NCBI GenBank assembly: GCA_937138475.1
Contig: CAKZPD010000023.1
Span: forward strand, 1-33,035
Direction of reading: 5' to 3'
Source of the DNA: an uncultured Sulfitobacter sp.
GTDB lineage: Bacteria; Pseudomonadota; Alphaproteobacteria; Rhodobacterales; Rhodobacteraceae
Length of the DNA: 33,035 bases
A program made the position numbers and the translations under genes. The notes under the pieces were generated by a model. It had not been told where the DNA came from. It saw nothing but the letters and a program-made list of their open reading frames with translations, and made no database searches. Of the stretch, positions 26,972-33,035 are shown piece after piece. Within the stretch, counting starts at the first letter, position 1. Every line of letters starts with the position of its first letter.

Positions 26972-28027
26972 CTAGTTGGCCTGCAATTCAAGCATCAGTG
27001 CCGCCGCCGCCTGAACCGCCTGTTGCCGGCGTTTGGCCGCCGCCAACCACGACGCCAGCGCCGGGGCGTCAGACAGGGCTGATATTTCGTTCAATGCGCC
27101 GTCCAGATCGCCGGCGCCCAGCGCCGCTTCGGCGCGGGACAGCACCGCATCGGTGCCCGGCCCCTCGCGCGGGGTGACCGAACGCGCGCCCAGCTGACGT
27201 TTGACAAAGGCCACAAGCCCGGTGTCATCGCTGTTGCTGCGGCTGTCGGCCAGAACCTGCCGCGCCGCAACGGGGAAATCTGCCCGCAGCATTGCAAGGC
27301 TGGGCACGCCGCTTGGCGCCGCCTGCGCCAGCACCAAAGGCAAGGCCGCCACACCGCTTTGCGTCAGATCCTTTGCCGCATCGGCAAAGGGCGCCCCGCT
27401 GTCCAGCGCGGCCAAAATGCGGCTGGCGGCGGCCTGGGCCAAAATCTGCTTGGCCTTGGATTGGGCTGCATCCGCCTGGGCCTGGGCCTGATCCTGCATT
27501 TCGCGCAGCGCCGCCTGCTGGGCCTCAAGCTGTTGACGCAGGTCAGTCAGGTCGGTGCTTGGCGTTGTGGGGGCAAGGGTTGGCGCCGGGCTGGGGGGCG
27601 GGGCGGCCTCAAGCGCGCTGATCCGGTCATTCAGCAGGGCAATCAGGGCCGCAAGGCGCTGCGCATCGTCGCGCTGTTCAAGCGCCGCGCGCAATTCTTG
27701 CGCCTGTCCGTCCAATGTATCAAGCCGCGCCTCGACCCCCGCAAGATCAACCGAGGGCGCCCGCAAGACCTCGGGCAAATAGCGATCGAACACCACCGAT
27801 TTGCCCGCAACAAAACCCGCCAGCGCCACCGCTGTGCCCACGGCCCCCATCACCCACACCCCGGTAGTGGAACGCCCCCCCTGAACCGGGGTCGGTTCGG
27901 GGTCTGCCGGCGCAATGATATCCTCGGCGGGGTCCGGGGGGCTGTCTGCCGGGGGCGTTTCCGCCGTATCCCCGGCCGGGGTCATCGGTGCTGCATCAGG
28001 GGTTTCGGTCTTATCTTGCTCTGGCAA
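26972..28027 (-). CDS. Mitofilin-like (COG4223) inner-membrane protein
   Basis: From the chosen start, 351 residues: a proline/acid-rich N-terminal 50 residues, one membrane segment (about 55-75, VWVMGAVGTAVALAGFVAG), a coiled-coil region (about 90-190, rich in Gln, Glu and Ala), and a C-terminal helical domain. This is the layout of the alphaproteobacterial mitofilin-like proteins coded beside hemD and hemY. Start: the frame is open up to a TTG at 28099 overlapping the hemD stop, but that stretch is AT-rich and holds a possible stem and promoter. The TTG at 28027 follows AAAAGG by about 8 nt and is preferred; ATG at 27985 is a third option. Function not established. Confidence 0.82.
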   Translation of the reverse strand: MPEQDKTETPDAAPMTPAGDTAETPPADSPPDPAEDIIAPADPEPTPVQGGRSTTGVWVMGAVGTAVALAGFVAGKSVVFDRYLPEVLRAPSVDLAGVEARLDTLDGQAQELRAALEQRDDAQRLAALIALLNDRISALEAAPPPSPAPTLAPTTPSTDLTDLRQQLEAQQAALREMQDQAQAQADAAQSKAKQILAQAAASRILAALDSGAPFADAAKDLTQSGVAALPLVLAQAAPSGVPSLAMLRADFPVAARQVLADSRSNSDDTGLVAFVKRQLGARSVTPREGPGTDAVLSRAEAALGAGDLDGALNEISALSDAPALASWLAAAKRRQQAVQAAAALMLELQAN

Positions 28028-28082
28028 CTCACAAACCTTTTCGATTCCAAAGGGCACGTCATAAAATCCAACCTTACGCGCG

Positions 28083-28095
28083 GGGGGCTGCCCCC
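28083..28095 (-). terminator. Possible short stem after hemD
   Basis: GGGGG-CTG-CCCCC lies directly beyond the hemD stop codon on the minus strand, followed by AT-rich sequence. A weak terminator or attenuator before the mitofilin-like gene is possible, with low certainty. Confidence 0.25.
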
Positions 28096-28797
28096 TCAAC
28101 CCGCGACGCTGCGGCGCATTATCTTTTCGATCAACAGCGCCATCGCCGGTAAATCAGGCGTGGCAGCAACCATAACGCCCCTGTTCAAAGGCCCCAGCGC
28201 CTGCGCGACCGCCGGGCTTAGGGCGGCGATCTGGCCGCTGCCTGCAGGCGTTTGCGCGGCAAAATGCGCCGCCATTCGCGGCGAAAACAACGGCACAATC
28301 GCCGGTATCGGCCCATCCAGCGCCGCCCGCGCCGCAGTGCTGAGCGGCAACAGCCGTTGGTCATACAGCACCATTTCCCGCAGCACATGCCCGGCGGCGG
28401 TCAGGCGACGCGCCACATCCCCCCGGCTGTGGGTGCCCCGCAAATGGGTCAGGGCTTGCGGCTGTGCGGCGATAAGACGCGCGATCAATGTCTCGGCGGT
28501 GGCGCCGGCCATCTGGGCCTGCCACCCGGCCTCACGCGCGGCCTGCGTTGTGGCCATGCCAACGCAAAAGGCCCGCCGGCCCGCACCCTGCGGGGCCAAA
28601 TCCACCGCCGCCGCCGAGGTAAAGATCACATCGCCCACATCCCCCAGCCCCGCCGGTGGATCCAGCGGCACGATCTGCATGAGCGGAGTGGCAACCGGGG
28701 TCAGCTGCGCCCGGCAATCAGCAGACAGCGCCGCCCACAGCCGGTCATTCTGCGCGCCGGGCCGGGTCAAAAGCAGCGGGATCGGGGCGCGCGTCAT
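28096..28797 (-). CDS. hemD: Uroporphyrinogen-III synthase HemD
   Basis: A 233-residue protein of the usual HemD length. It begins with [17 protein letters not shown], the typical first strand and loop, and has the conserved [13 protein letters not shown] segment near residue 58 and a low-conservation second lobe, as normal for this family. It closes the linear tetrapyrrole made by HemC to uroporphyrinogen III in the cytosol. hemC is not present in the window. It diverges from tsaD with a 48-bp gap and is followed by mitofilin-like and hemY-like genes, a common alphaproteobacterial order. Confidence 0.9.
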   Translation of the reverse strand: MTRAPIPLLLTRPGAQNDRLWAALSADCRAQLTPVATPLMQIVPLDPPAGLGDVGDVIFTSAAAVDLAPQGAGRRAFCVGMATTQAAREAGWQAQMAGATAETLIARLIAAQPQALTHLRGTHSRGDVARRLTAAGHVLREMVLYDQRLLPLSTAARAALDGPIPAIVPLFSPRMAAHFAAQTPAGSGQIAALSPAVAQALGPLNRGVMVAATPDLPAMALLIEKIMRRSVAG

Positions 28798-28845
28798 TGC
28801 AGGGCCTTAGGATTGTTTGCATCCGTCCTTGGTGATACCTGCGGT

Positions 28846-29967
28846 ATGACAGCGATGCAACGGGGCGAACCATTGACCGACACGATCACAGTTTTGGGGC
28901 TTGAGAGCAGCTGCGATGACACCGCCGCCGCCGTTGTGCGCCAAGGCCCCGGCGGCTGCGTCATTCTGGGCGCTGCGGTCTTTGGCCAGACGGCGTTGCA
29001 TCAGAATTTTGGCGGCGTCGTCCCCGAGATCGCCGCCCGCGCCCATGCCGAAAAGATGGATCACTGTGTCGAGACCGCGATCGCCCAGGCCGGCATTGCC
29101 CTTGGGCAACTGGATGCGATTGCCGTCACCGCAGGGCCGGGGCTGATTGGCGGGGTCGTGTCCGGGGTCATGTGCGCCAAGGGGCTGGCGGCGGCGCTGG
29201 GCAAGCCGCTTTATGGTGTCAACCATCTGGCCGGTCATGCGCTGACCCCGCGGCTGACCAATGGCACTGCCTTCCCCTATTTGATGTTGTTGGTTTCCGG
29301 TGGGCATTGCCAGTTTCTGATTGCCCACAGTCCCGTCCGGTTTGAACGTCTGGGGGGCACCATCGACGACGCCCCTGGTGAAGCCTTTGACAAGGTCGCC
29401 CGCCTGTTGGGGCTGCCGCAACCGGGTGGGCCATCGGTCGAACGGCTGGCGGCCAGCGGCGATGCCCGGCGGTTTGCCCTGCCACGGCCGCTGCTGGATC
29501 GACCCGGTTGCGATTTGTCGTTTTCGGGGCTGAAAACCGCAGTGCTGCGCCTGCGCGATGGGCTGATCGCCGATCAAGGTGGGCTGTGGCCGCAGGATCA
29601 GGCCGATATCTGTGCAGCATTTCAATCTGCCGTCAGCGACGTTCTGGCCGAAAAGACCCGCCGGGCGCTGGCGATTTATGACGCGCTGACCCCACAACAC
29701 CCGGCGCTTTGTGTGGCGGGCGGGGTTGCCGCGAACCAAAGCATCGGCGACGCCCTGCGGCAGGTGGCACAAGACGCCGGCGCCGACTTTGTTGCGCCGC
29801 CGCTGGGGCTTTGCACCGACAATGCCGCGATGATCGCCTTTGCTGCAATTGATCAAATGCCCTTCAACGCCCCGGATGATTTCACCCTGTCGGCGCGGCC
29901 CCGATGGCCGTTGGATCAAACCAGCCCGGCCATGCTGGGCAGCGGCAAAAAGGGGGCCAAGGCATGA
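28846..29967 (+). CDS. tsaD: tRNA N6-threonylcarbamoyladenosine transferase TsaD
   Basis: About 373 residues from the chosen ATG. Landmarks: [16 protein letters not shown] near the N terminus, the metal-binding [14 protein letters not shown] (HxxxH), [13 protein letters not shown], and [14 protein letters not shown] near the C terminus. It transfers the threonylcarbamoyl group onto A37 of ANN-reading tRNAs, working with TsaB and TsaE. The start is uncertain: ATG 28846, ATG 28855 and TTG 28873 are in frame, none with a good SD. The TTG start would give [13 protein letters not shown] and 364 residues, nearer to the usual length. It overlaps gpsA by 4 bp. Confidence 0.95.
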   Translation: MTAMQRGEPLTDTITVLGLESSCDDTAAAVVRQGPGGCVILGAAVFGQTALHQNFGGVVPEIAARAHAEKMDHCVETAIAQAGIALGQLDAIAVTAGPGLIGGVVSGVMCAKGLAAALGKPLYGVNHLAGHALTPRLTNGTAFPYLMLLVSGGHCQFLIAHSPVRFERLGGTIDDAPGEAFDKVARLLGLPQPGGPSVERLAASGDARRFALPRPLLDRPGCDLSFSGLKTAVLRLRDGLIADQGGLWPQDQADICAAFQSAVSDVLAEKTRRALAIYDALTPQHPALCVAGGVAANQSIGDALRQVAQDAGADFVAPPLGLCTDNAAMIAFAAIDQMPFNAPDDFTLSARPRWPLDQTSPAMLGSGKKGAKA

Positions 29968-30926
29968 CCTTAACCGTCATAGGCGCAGGGGCGTTTGGCA
30001 CCGGGCTGGCGATTGCCCTGTCGGCGAACGGGCCGCTGTGTCTTTGGGGCCGCGACGCGGCGGCGATGCGCGACATGCAGCACAGCCGCGAAAACCGCGC
30101 CCGCCTGCCCGGTTGCCCCCTGCCGGCACAGATCACCGCTTCGGGCGACATTGCCGATCTGGATCGGGCCGGGCCGGCCCTGGTGGTGGTGCCGATGCAA
30201 AAGATGCGCGATTTTCTGCACAGCCACCGCGATGCGTTGGGCGACAAGACGCTGATCGCTTGTTGCAAAGGCATCGAGCTAAGCACCGGCCTTGGCCCGA
30301 TCGAAGTGATCAACGATGTGCTGCCAAAGGCGCAGGCGATGATTCTGACCGGCCCCAGCTTTGCCGCCGATATCGCCCGAGGCCTGCCGACGGCGCTGAC
30401 GCTGGCCTGTGCCGATTCCGCAGCCGGACACAGCTTGCAACAGCGGCTTTCAACACCCAGCTTGCGGATTTATCGCACCCAGGACACCGTCGGCGCGCAA
30501 TTGGGCGGCGCGGTCAAGAATGTCATCGCCATCGCCTGTGGTGCCGTCATGGGCGCCGGCCTGGGCGAAAGCGCGCGGGCCGCGATCATGACGCGCGGCT
30601 ATGCCGAAATGCAGCGCCTTGCCGCGCGGCTGGGCGGGGATCCCAGCACGTTGGCCGGGCTGTGCGGCCTGGGCGATCTGGCGCTGACCTGCACGTCCGA
30701 GCAATCGCGGAACTATCGCTTGGGGGTGTCGATGGGACAGGGCGTGCCGTTTGATCCGGCCGTCACGGTCGAAGGCGCAGCCACGGCGCTGGCCATCCAT
30801 GCCATGGCCGGGCGGCTTGATCTTGACCTGCCCATCACATCGGTTGTTGCAGGTCTGTTGGAAAAACGCTTGGATATGAAAAGCGCCATGACCACCCTGC
30901 TGTCACGCCCGTTAAAGGAAGAATAA
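29964..30926 (+). CDS. gpsA: Glycerol-3-phosphate dehydrogenase [NAD(P)+] GpsA
   Basis: A 320-residue enzyme of normal length. The nucleotide motif [15 protein letters not shown] is at the N terminus, [16 protein letters not shown] in the middle, the catalytic Lys in [13 protein letters not shown], and [15 protein letters not shown] in the C-terminal half. It reduces dihydroxyacetone phosphate to sn-glycerol 3-phosphate for membrane lipid synthesis. The start ATG overlaps the tsaD stop (ATGA), so the two are translationally coupled; the upstream in-frame ATG at 29904 lies inside tsaD and is not used. Confidence 0.96.
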   Translation: MTLTVIGAGAFGTGLAIALSANGPLCLWGRDAAAMRDMQHSRENRARLPGCPLPAQITASGDIADLDRAGPALVVVPMQKMRDFLHSHRDALGDKTLIACCKGIELSTGLGPIEVINDVLPKAQAMILTGPSFAADIARGLPTALTLACADSAAGHSLQQRLSTPSLRIYRTQDTVGAQLGGAVKNVIAIACGAVMGAGLGESARAAIMTRGYAEMQRLAARLGGDPSTLAGLCGLGDLALTCTSEQSRNYRLGVSMGQGVPFDPAVTVEGAATALAIHAMAGRLDLDLPITSVVAGLLEKRLDMKSAMTTLLSRPLKEE

Positions 30927-30927
30927 T

Positions 30928-31200
30928 ATGCTTGTTGCCCTGATCGCCCATGACAAACCCGATAGCCTGTCCATTCGTATGGACAACCGCCGGGACCATC
31001 TGGCCTATATCCAATCCACCCATGTGGTGCAGCAAGCCGGGCCATTGTTGGACCCAGCGGGCACCATGATCGGATCCATGGTCATCCTTGACGTGGACAC
31101 GATGGAGGCCGCGCAGCGCTGGGCCGATAACGACCCCTATACCAGGGCCGGGCTTTTTGCCGATGCGCAGCTTGTCCATTGGAACCGGGTGATTGGCTGA
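30928..31200 (+). CDS. YciI-like protein
   Basis: A 90-residue protein of the YciI-like ferredoxin-fold family, with the typical LVALIAHDKPDSLSIR start, RRDHLAYI and DPYTRAGLFADAQL near the C terminus. The His/Asp pair suggested as active in this family is present. No defined function. It starts 1 bp after gpsA with AAGGAAGAA immediately upstream and its stop overlaps the start of the EVE gene (TGATG-like overlap). Confidence 0.88.
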   Translation: MLVALIAHDKPDSLSIRMDNRRDHLAYIQSTHVVQQAGPLLDPAGTMIGSMVILDVDTMEAAQRWADNDPYTRAGLFADAQLVHWNRVIG

Positions 31201-31370
31201 TGGCCTTTTGGCTGTTCAAATCCGAACCCAGCACCTTTGGCTGGGATGATTTAACCGCCAAGGGCGCGGCAGGCGAAGAATGGGACGGGGTGCGCAATTA
31301 TCAGGCCCGCAATTTCATGCGCGAAATGCAGATTGGTGATCTGGGGTTTTCTTACATGCCGGAAGCATAG
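31200..31370 (+). pseudogene. EVE-domain protein, truncated by island junction
   Basis: Only 56 residues of a domain that normally needs about 135-140. The first 50 are a good EVE N terminus: FWLFKSEPSTFGWDDL and WDGVRNYQARNFMREM. After GDLGF the expected FFYHS-type strand changes to SYMPEA and a stop. At the same place (about 31,345-31,365) base composition falls from high GC to about 45 percent. The gene is thus the native EVE copy of the tsaD-gpsA-yciI run, broken when the accessory segment to the right joined the chromosome. A full EVE gene in that segment may stand in for it. Confidence 0.85.
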
Positions 31371-31393
31371 TGAACCCACCGCACACTAAAGGC

Positions 31394-31463
31394 ATTGATA
31401 TCAATATCTTGCGAAGATCGAAACGACCCGTTTCAAAACTGCCCTTAAATTGGGGGCAGTTTT
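31394..31463. terminator. Palindrome and terminator-like hairpins at the island edge
   Basis: Directly after the broken EVE gene are ATTGATATCAAT (31394-31405, perfect 12-bp palindrome), GAAACG-acc-CGTTTC (31420-31434), and AAAACTGCCC/GGGCAGTTTT (31435-31463, 10-bp arms, 9-nt loop). The last has an A-rich left and T-rich right side, as in a two-way intrinsic terminator. The remaining bases up to 31626 hold no gene that I can support. Confidence 0.55.
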
Positions 31464-31626
31464 CATCTTTTAAGGAAACGCAATCTGGAACCTGCTCGAC
31501 TTCCATCTCGCCTTGAAGATGCATTCAGTCGAAGTCATTAACAATTCACCAACAGATGCTCGCGCTCAGTAGGAGCGCCAACCCGAAGTGTTTTTGGAGC
31601 CTTCTTAGCGCTGCCTTCAGTCCGGT

Positions 31627-32064
31627 TTACTGCCGCGGCCCAGATACAATACCACCCATCTCGCACAGGATACGCCATTCATCTTCCTTTACCGGCTGAA
31701 CCGAGAGGCGGGAGTTTTTGACCAAAACCATATCCGAGAGACGAGGATCAGTCTTGATCTGATCAAGCGAAACAGGTGTCGGCAGACTTTGGATCGCTTT
31801 AATGTTGACGCATTCCCAGCGTTGGTCTTCAGTCGTGCTGTCTGGGTGTGCTTCGGCTATAATCTCGACTATTCCCACGATTTCCCTATCTCGTTGCGAT
31901 AGATAAAAGAAGCCTCGGTCGCCCACCTTCATCTCACGCATAAAATTGCGCGCTTGGTAGTTGCGAACACCATCCCATTCCTCGCCCGCATCACCCTTCG
32001 CGACTTGATCCTCCCAAGACCAAGTAGATTTCTCAGACTTGAATAACCAGTAGTGTTTTGACAC
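31627..32064 (-). CDS. EVE domain-containing protein, complete
   Basis: A 145-residue full EVE (PUA-like) protein: YWLFKSEKSTWSWEDQ, GVRNYQARNFMREMKVGD, FFYLSQRDREIVGIVEI and a C-terminal RLSVQPVKEDEWRIL. EVE domains bind modified bases in DNA or RNA and often accompany restriction systems. GTG at 32064 is chosen rather than GTG 32073: AGGAAGG lies 9 nt upstream and the start then lines up with the native copy. It is lower in GC than the core genes and inverted relative to the truncated native EVE gene. It lies next to type I restriction remnants, so a defence origin is plausible. Confidence 0.88.
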   Translation of the reverse strand: MSKHYWLFKSEKSTWSWEDQVAKGDAGEEWDGVRNYQARNFMREMKVGDRGFFYLSQRDREIVGIVEIIAEAHPDSTTEDQRWECVNIKAIQSLPTPVSLDQIKTDPRLSDMVLVKNSRLSVQPVKEDEWRILCEMGGIVSGPRQ

Positions 32065-32150
32065 TTGTCCCACCCTTCCTGTTTTGAACTATCCAAGGCT
32101 CAAGCCTCAAAAAAATTCGGAGGTTCTCGTTCTTCGCACTATGAACTGCA

Positions 32151-32510
32151 TTACCGTTGCTTCAAAGGGTGAGCATTGGCATAAAGCGTGGCCTGCTTCA
32201 AATGAGAGACGGTCAGACTGGGGAATTTTGCAAAAATCTCTTCCACGGATTCTTGCTTAGTAAGGCCTGCTATCTCGTAAACGCCGACCCTTGTTCCCCG
32301 CATAACTGGCAACCCTCCTCGCATTTCAGGATCGAACACGACATTTGCTTCTGCTGAGGCCAAAGCTGCCATCTGCGACATGGTGTCCGAGATCGATTTT
32401 GGTAGGTCAATAAGCAGCACACCTTCCTCAAAAGGACGGTTTGCCTGGCTGGTGATCACTGCTTCGAACGCCGCCGTTGTCGCGTTATAGTGGCTGCACA
32501 GCGCAGCCAC
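32151..32510 (-). CDS. DUF433 domain protein, probably N-terminally truncated
   Basis: 119 residues from a GTG. Residues 55-115 are a DUF433 (VapB45-like) domain: VVFDPEMRGGLPVMRGTRVG, then ESVEEIFAKFPSLTVSHLKQ. DUF433 proteins are often antitoxins paired with a DUF5615 PIN-like toxin; none is seen here. Longer family members carry an N-terminal helix-turn-helix, and the first 50 residues here look like the end of such a longer protein. The frame upstream is the same as that of the hsdR remnant, separated from it by one TAA two codons before the GTG. This suggests a deletion fused two genes. It may not be expressed. Confidence 0.65.
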   Translation of the reverse strand: MAALCSHYNATTAAFEAVITSQANRPFEEGVLLIDLPKSISDTMSQMAALASAEANVVFDPEMRGGLPVMRGTRVGVYEIAGLTKQESVEEIFAKFPSLTVSHLKQATLYANAHPLKQR

Positions 32511-32511
32511 T
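32489..32511. repeat. Perfect hairpin at hsdR/DUF433 junction
   Basis: AGTGGCTGC and GCAGCCACT form a 9-bp perfect stem with a 5-nt loop, exactly where the hsdR remnant and the DUF433 frame meet. It covers the putative GTG start of DUF433 and may be a scar or a weak terminator. Confidence 0.4.
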
Positions 32512-32513
32512 GA

Positions 32514-32702
32514 TTATAGAATTCTCTTGCTGGCCAAATCGACAACCCCGCTCCTTTTCGGTGACGGATGGTCAGGCTCACGCATGGGACCAAACTCTCC
32601 CGACAGCTTGGCAAGCTCGTCGGAGGGGACCTCCGTCCACCCCAGGCATGCCAGTCGTTTGATCAGGGCTGTTTCAAGTTGGGCTTCGGACTGAACGGAC
32701 AT
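32514..32702 (-). pseudogene. Type I restriction HsdR, N-terminal remnant
   Basis: 62 residues starting MSVQSEAQLETALIKRLACL, a typical HsdR beginning (SEaxLExALIxxL). A working HsdR has about 1000 residues with nuclease and helicase domains; here the similarity stops after about 45 codons, with a stop at 32514. The ATG follows the hsdS stop by 9 bp with AAGG upstream, so hsdS and hsdR once formed an operon. The rest of the gene is deleted. Confidence 0.7.
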
Positions 32703-32711
32703 GAGTGGACC

Positions 32712-32927
32712 TTAGATGAAGAGCTTTTGCAGGAGGCCTCTTTTGAAGCTCTCCATTTCGGCGATTTGGCAGGCCACGGCGTCAATTTTGACGTCGAGGT
32801 TATCGAGAGCCTCAGCAATTTTTCGTTGCTCATCCAAACTTGGCATCGCAAAGGTGATTGCGGAAAGAGAGCCGAATTTAAGGCTCCATGTATCTGAAGT
32901 CATGCCTTGAGAATATCTTCGGAACAG
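32712..32927 (-). pseudogene. Type I restriction specificity subunit HsdS, C-terminal remnant
   Basis: The last 71 or so codons of an hsdS gene: a half-repeat of the specificity subunit with AMPSLDEQRKIAEALDNLD and the closing coiled coil ending SFKRGLLQKLF. The frame is open without a start right up to 32927 (LFRRYSQGM before the internal Met), where the inverted repeat of an IS3-type element begins. The insertion therefore cut the gene; the target-recognition domains are off the window or lost. Confidence 0.8.
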
Positions 32928-33035
32928 TGAGCTACCCCCCGAAATTCGGACACTGACGTAAGCTACGATTTGTTGTCTGCTGATCTTCGACGAGAAGGAG
33001 ATCAGAGATGTCGAAACGGAAACAACACGCGCCCG
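32928..33035 (+). mobile_element. Left end of an IS3-family insertion sequence
   Basis: Starts TGAGCTACCCCCCGAAATTC, an IS3-type terminal inverted repeat beginning with TG, at the exact point where the hsdS frame is interrupted. The 80-bp leader ends with GAAGGAG 12-18 nt before the orfA start. The element runs out of the window, so its right end and target duplication cannot be seen. Confidence 0.78.
33008..33035 (+). CDS. IS3-family transposase OrfA, N-terminal end (partial)
   Basis: Only nine codons, MSKRKQHAP, are in the window. This matches the well-known start of IS3-family OrfA helix-turn-helix proteins (MSKRKQHxPEFKA). It is preceded by GAAGGAG and lies 80 bp inside the element's left end, as usual for this family. 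The gene continues past the window edge. Confidence 0.72.

Noticed and set aside
31371..31470. Partial tRNA or tmRNA as an island attachment site
   Set aside because: The stems do not form a cloverleaf and there is no T-loop GGTTCGA-type sequence.
31315..31524. 69-codon minus-strand frame across the island edge
   Set aside because: It spans the junction and the terminator hairpin, has no ribosome site and no recognisable domain.

Overview
The window looks like the chromosome of an aerobic alphaproteobacterium of the Rhodobacteraceae (Roseobacter or Rhodobacter type). The reasons are high GC, dense and often overlapping genes, a PcaQ-type LysR regulator beside pob/pca genes, a tsaD-gpsA-yciI-EVE run, a HemY/mitofilin-like pair next to hemD, and a DmdB-like acyl-CoA ligase. 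Genus-level identity cannot be read from the sequence.

Region 1 (237-5437, minus strand) is a five-gene sulfide/sulfane-sulfur operon: two YeeE/YedE half-transporters, a persulfide-dioxygenase-type metallo-hydrolase, a fusion of a DUF442 phosphatase/rhodanese-like domain with a sulfide:quinone oxidoreductase-like flavoprotein, and a SulP anion transporter. Together they would import sulfur species, oxidise sulfide to persulfide and then sulfite, and move the product anion. Region 2 (5580-10345) is a protocatechuate module: pcaQ (minus strand) divergent from pobA-pcaC-pcaH-pcaG and a BKACE (DUF849) gene. pcaB, pcaD, pcaIJ and pcaF are absent from the window.

Region 3 (10471-25530) is the most interesting part. 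It holds two MttB-superfamily (trimethylamine-methyltransferase-like) operons without any visible corrinoid protein or corrinoid activase. One runs on the minus strand (mttB-like, DgcA/TMADH-like flavoprotein, a ProC-like reductase, a second TMADH-like flavoprotein) and diverges from a TetR gene. The other runs on the plus strand (gntR, dapA-like lyase/deaminase, aldehyde dehydrogenase, mttB-like, FAD amine oxidase), with every gene overlapping the next. A DmdB-like acyl-CoA ligase sits between them and carries a near-perfect ParB parS site inside its coding sequence. The enzyme set fits catabolism of an N-methylated (betaine) compound. The gntR operon contains each enzyme superfamily needed for hydroxyproline-betaine breakdown except an epimerase.

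Region 4 (25525-31370) is core genome: HemY-like protein, mitofilin-like protein and hemD on the minus strand; tsaD, gpsA, a YciI-like gene and an EVE-domain gene on the plus strand. The EVE gene is cut after about 50 codons, and there the base composition drops sharply. Region 5 (about 31,350-33,035) is a low-GC accessory island. It holds a complete EVE-domain gene in the opposite orientation, a DUF433 protein, N-terminal hsdR and C-terminal hsdS remnants of a type I restriction system, and at the edge an IS3-family element whose insertion cut hsdS. No tRNA, rRNA or CRISPR array was seen, and no gene-free stretch exceeds 300 bases.
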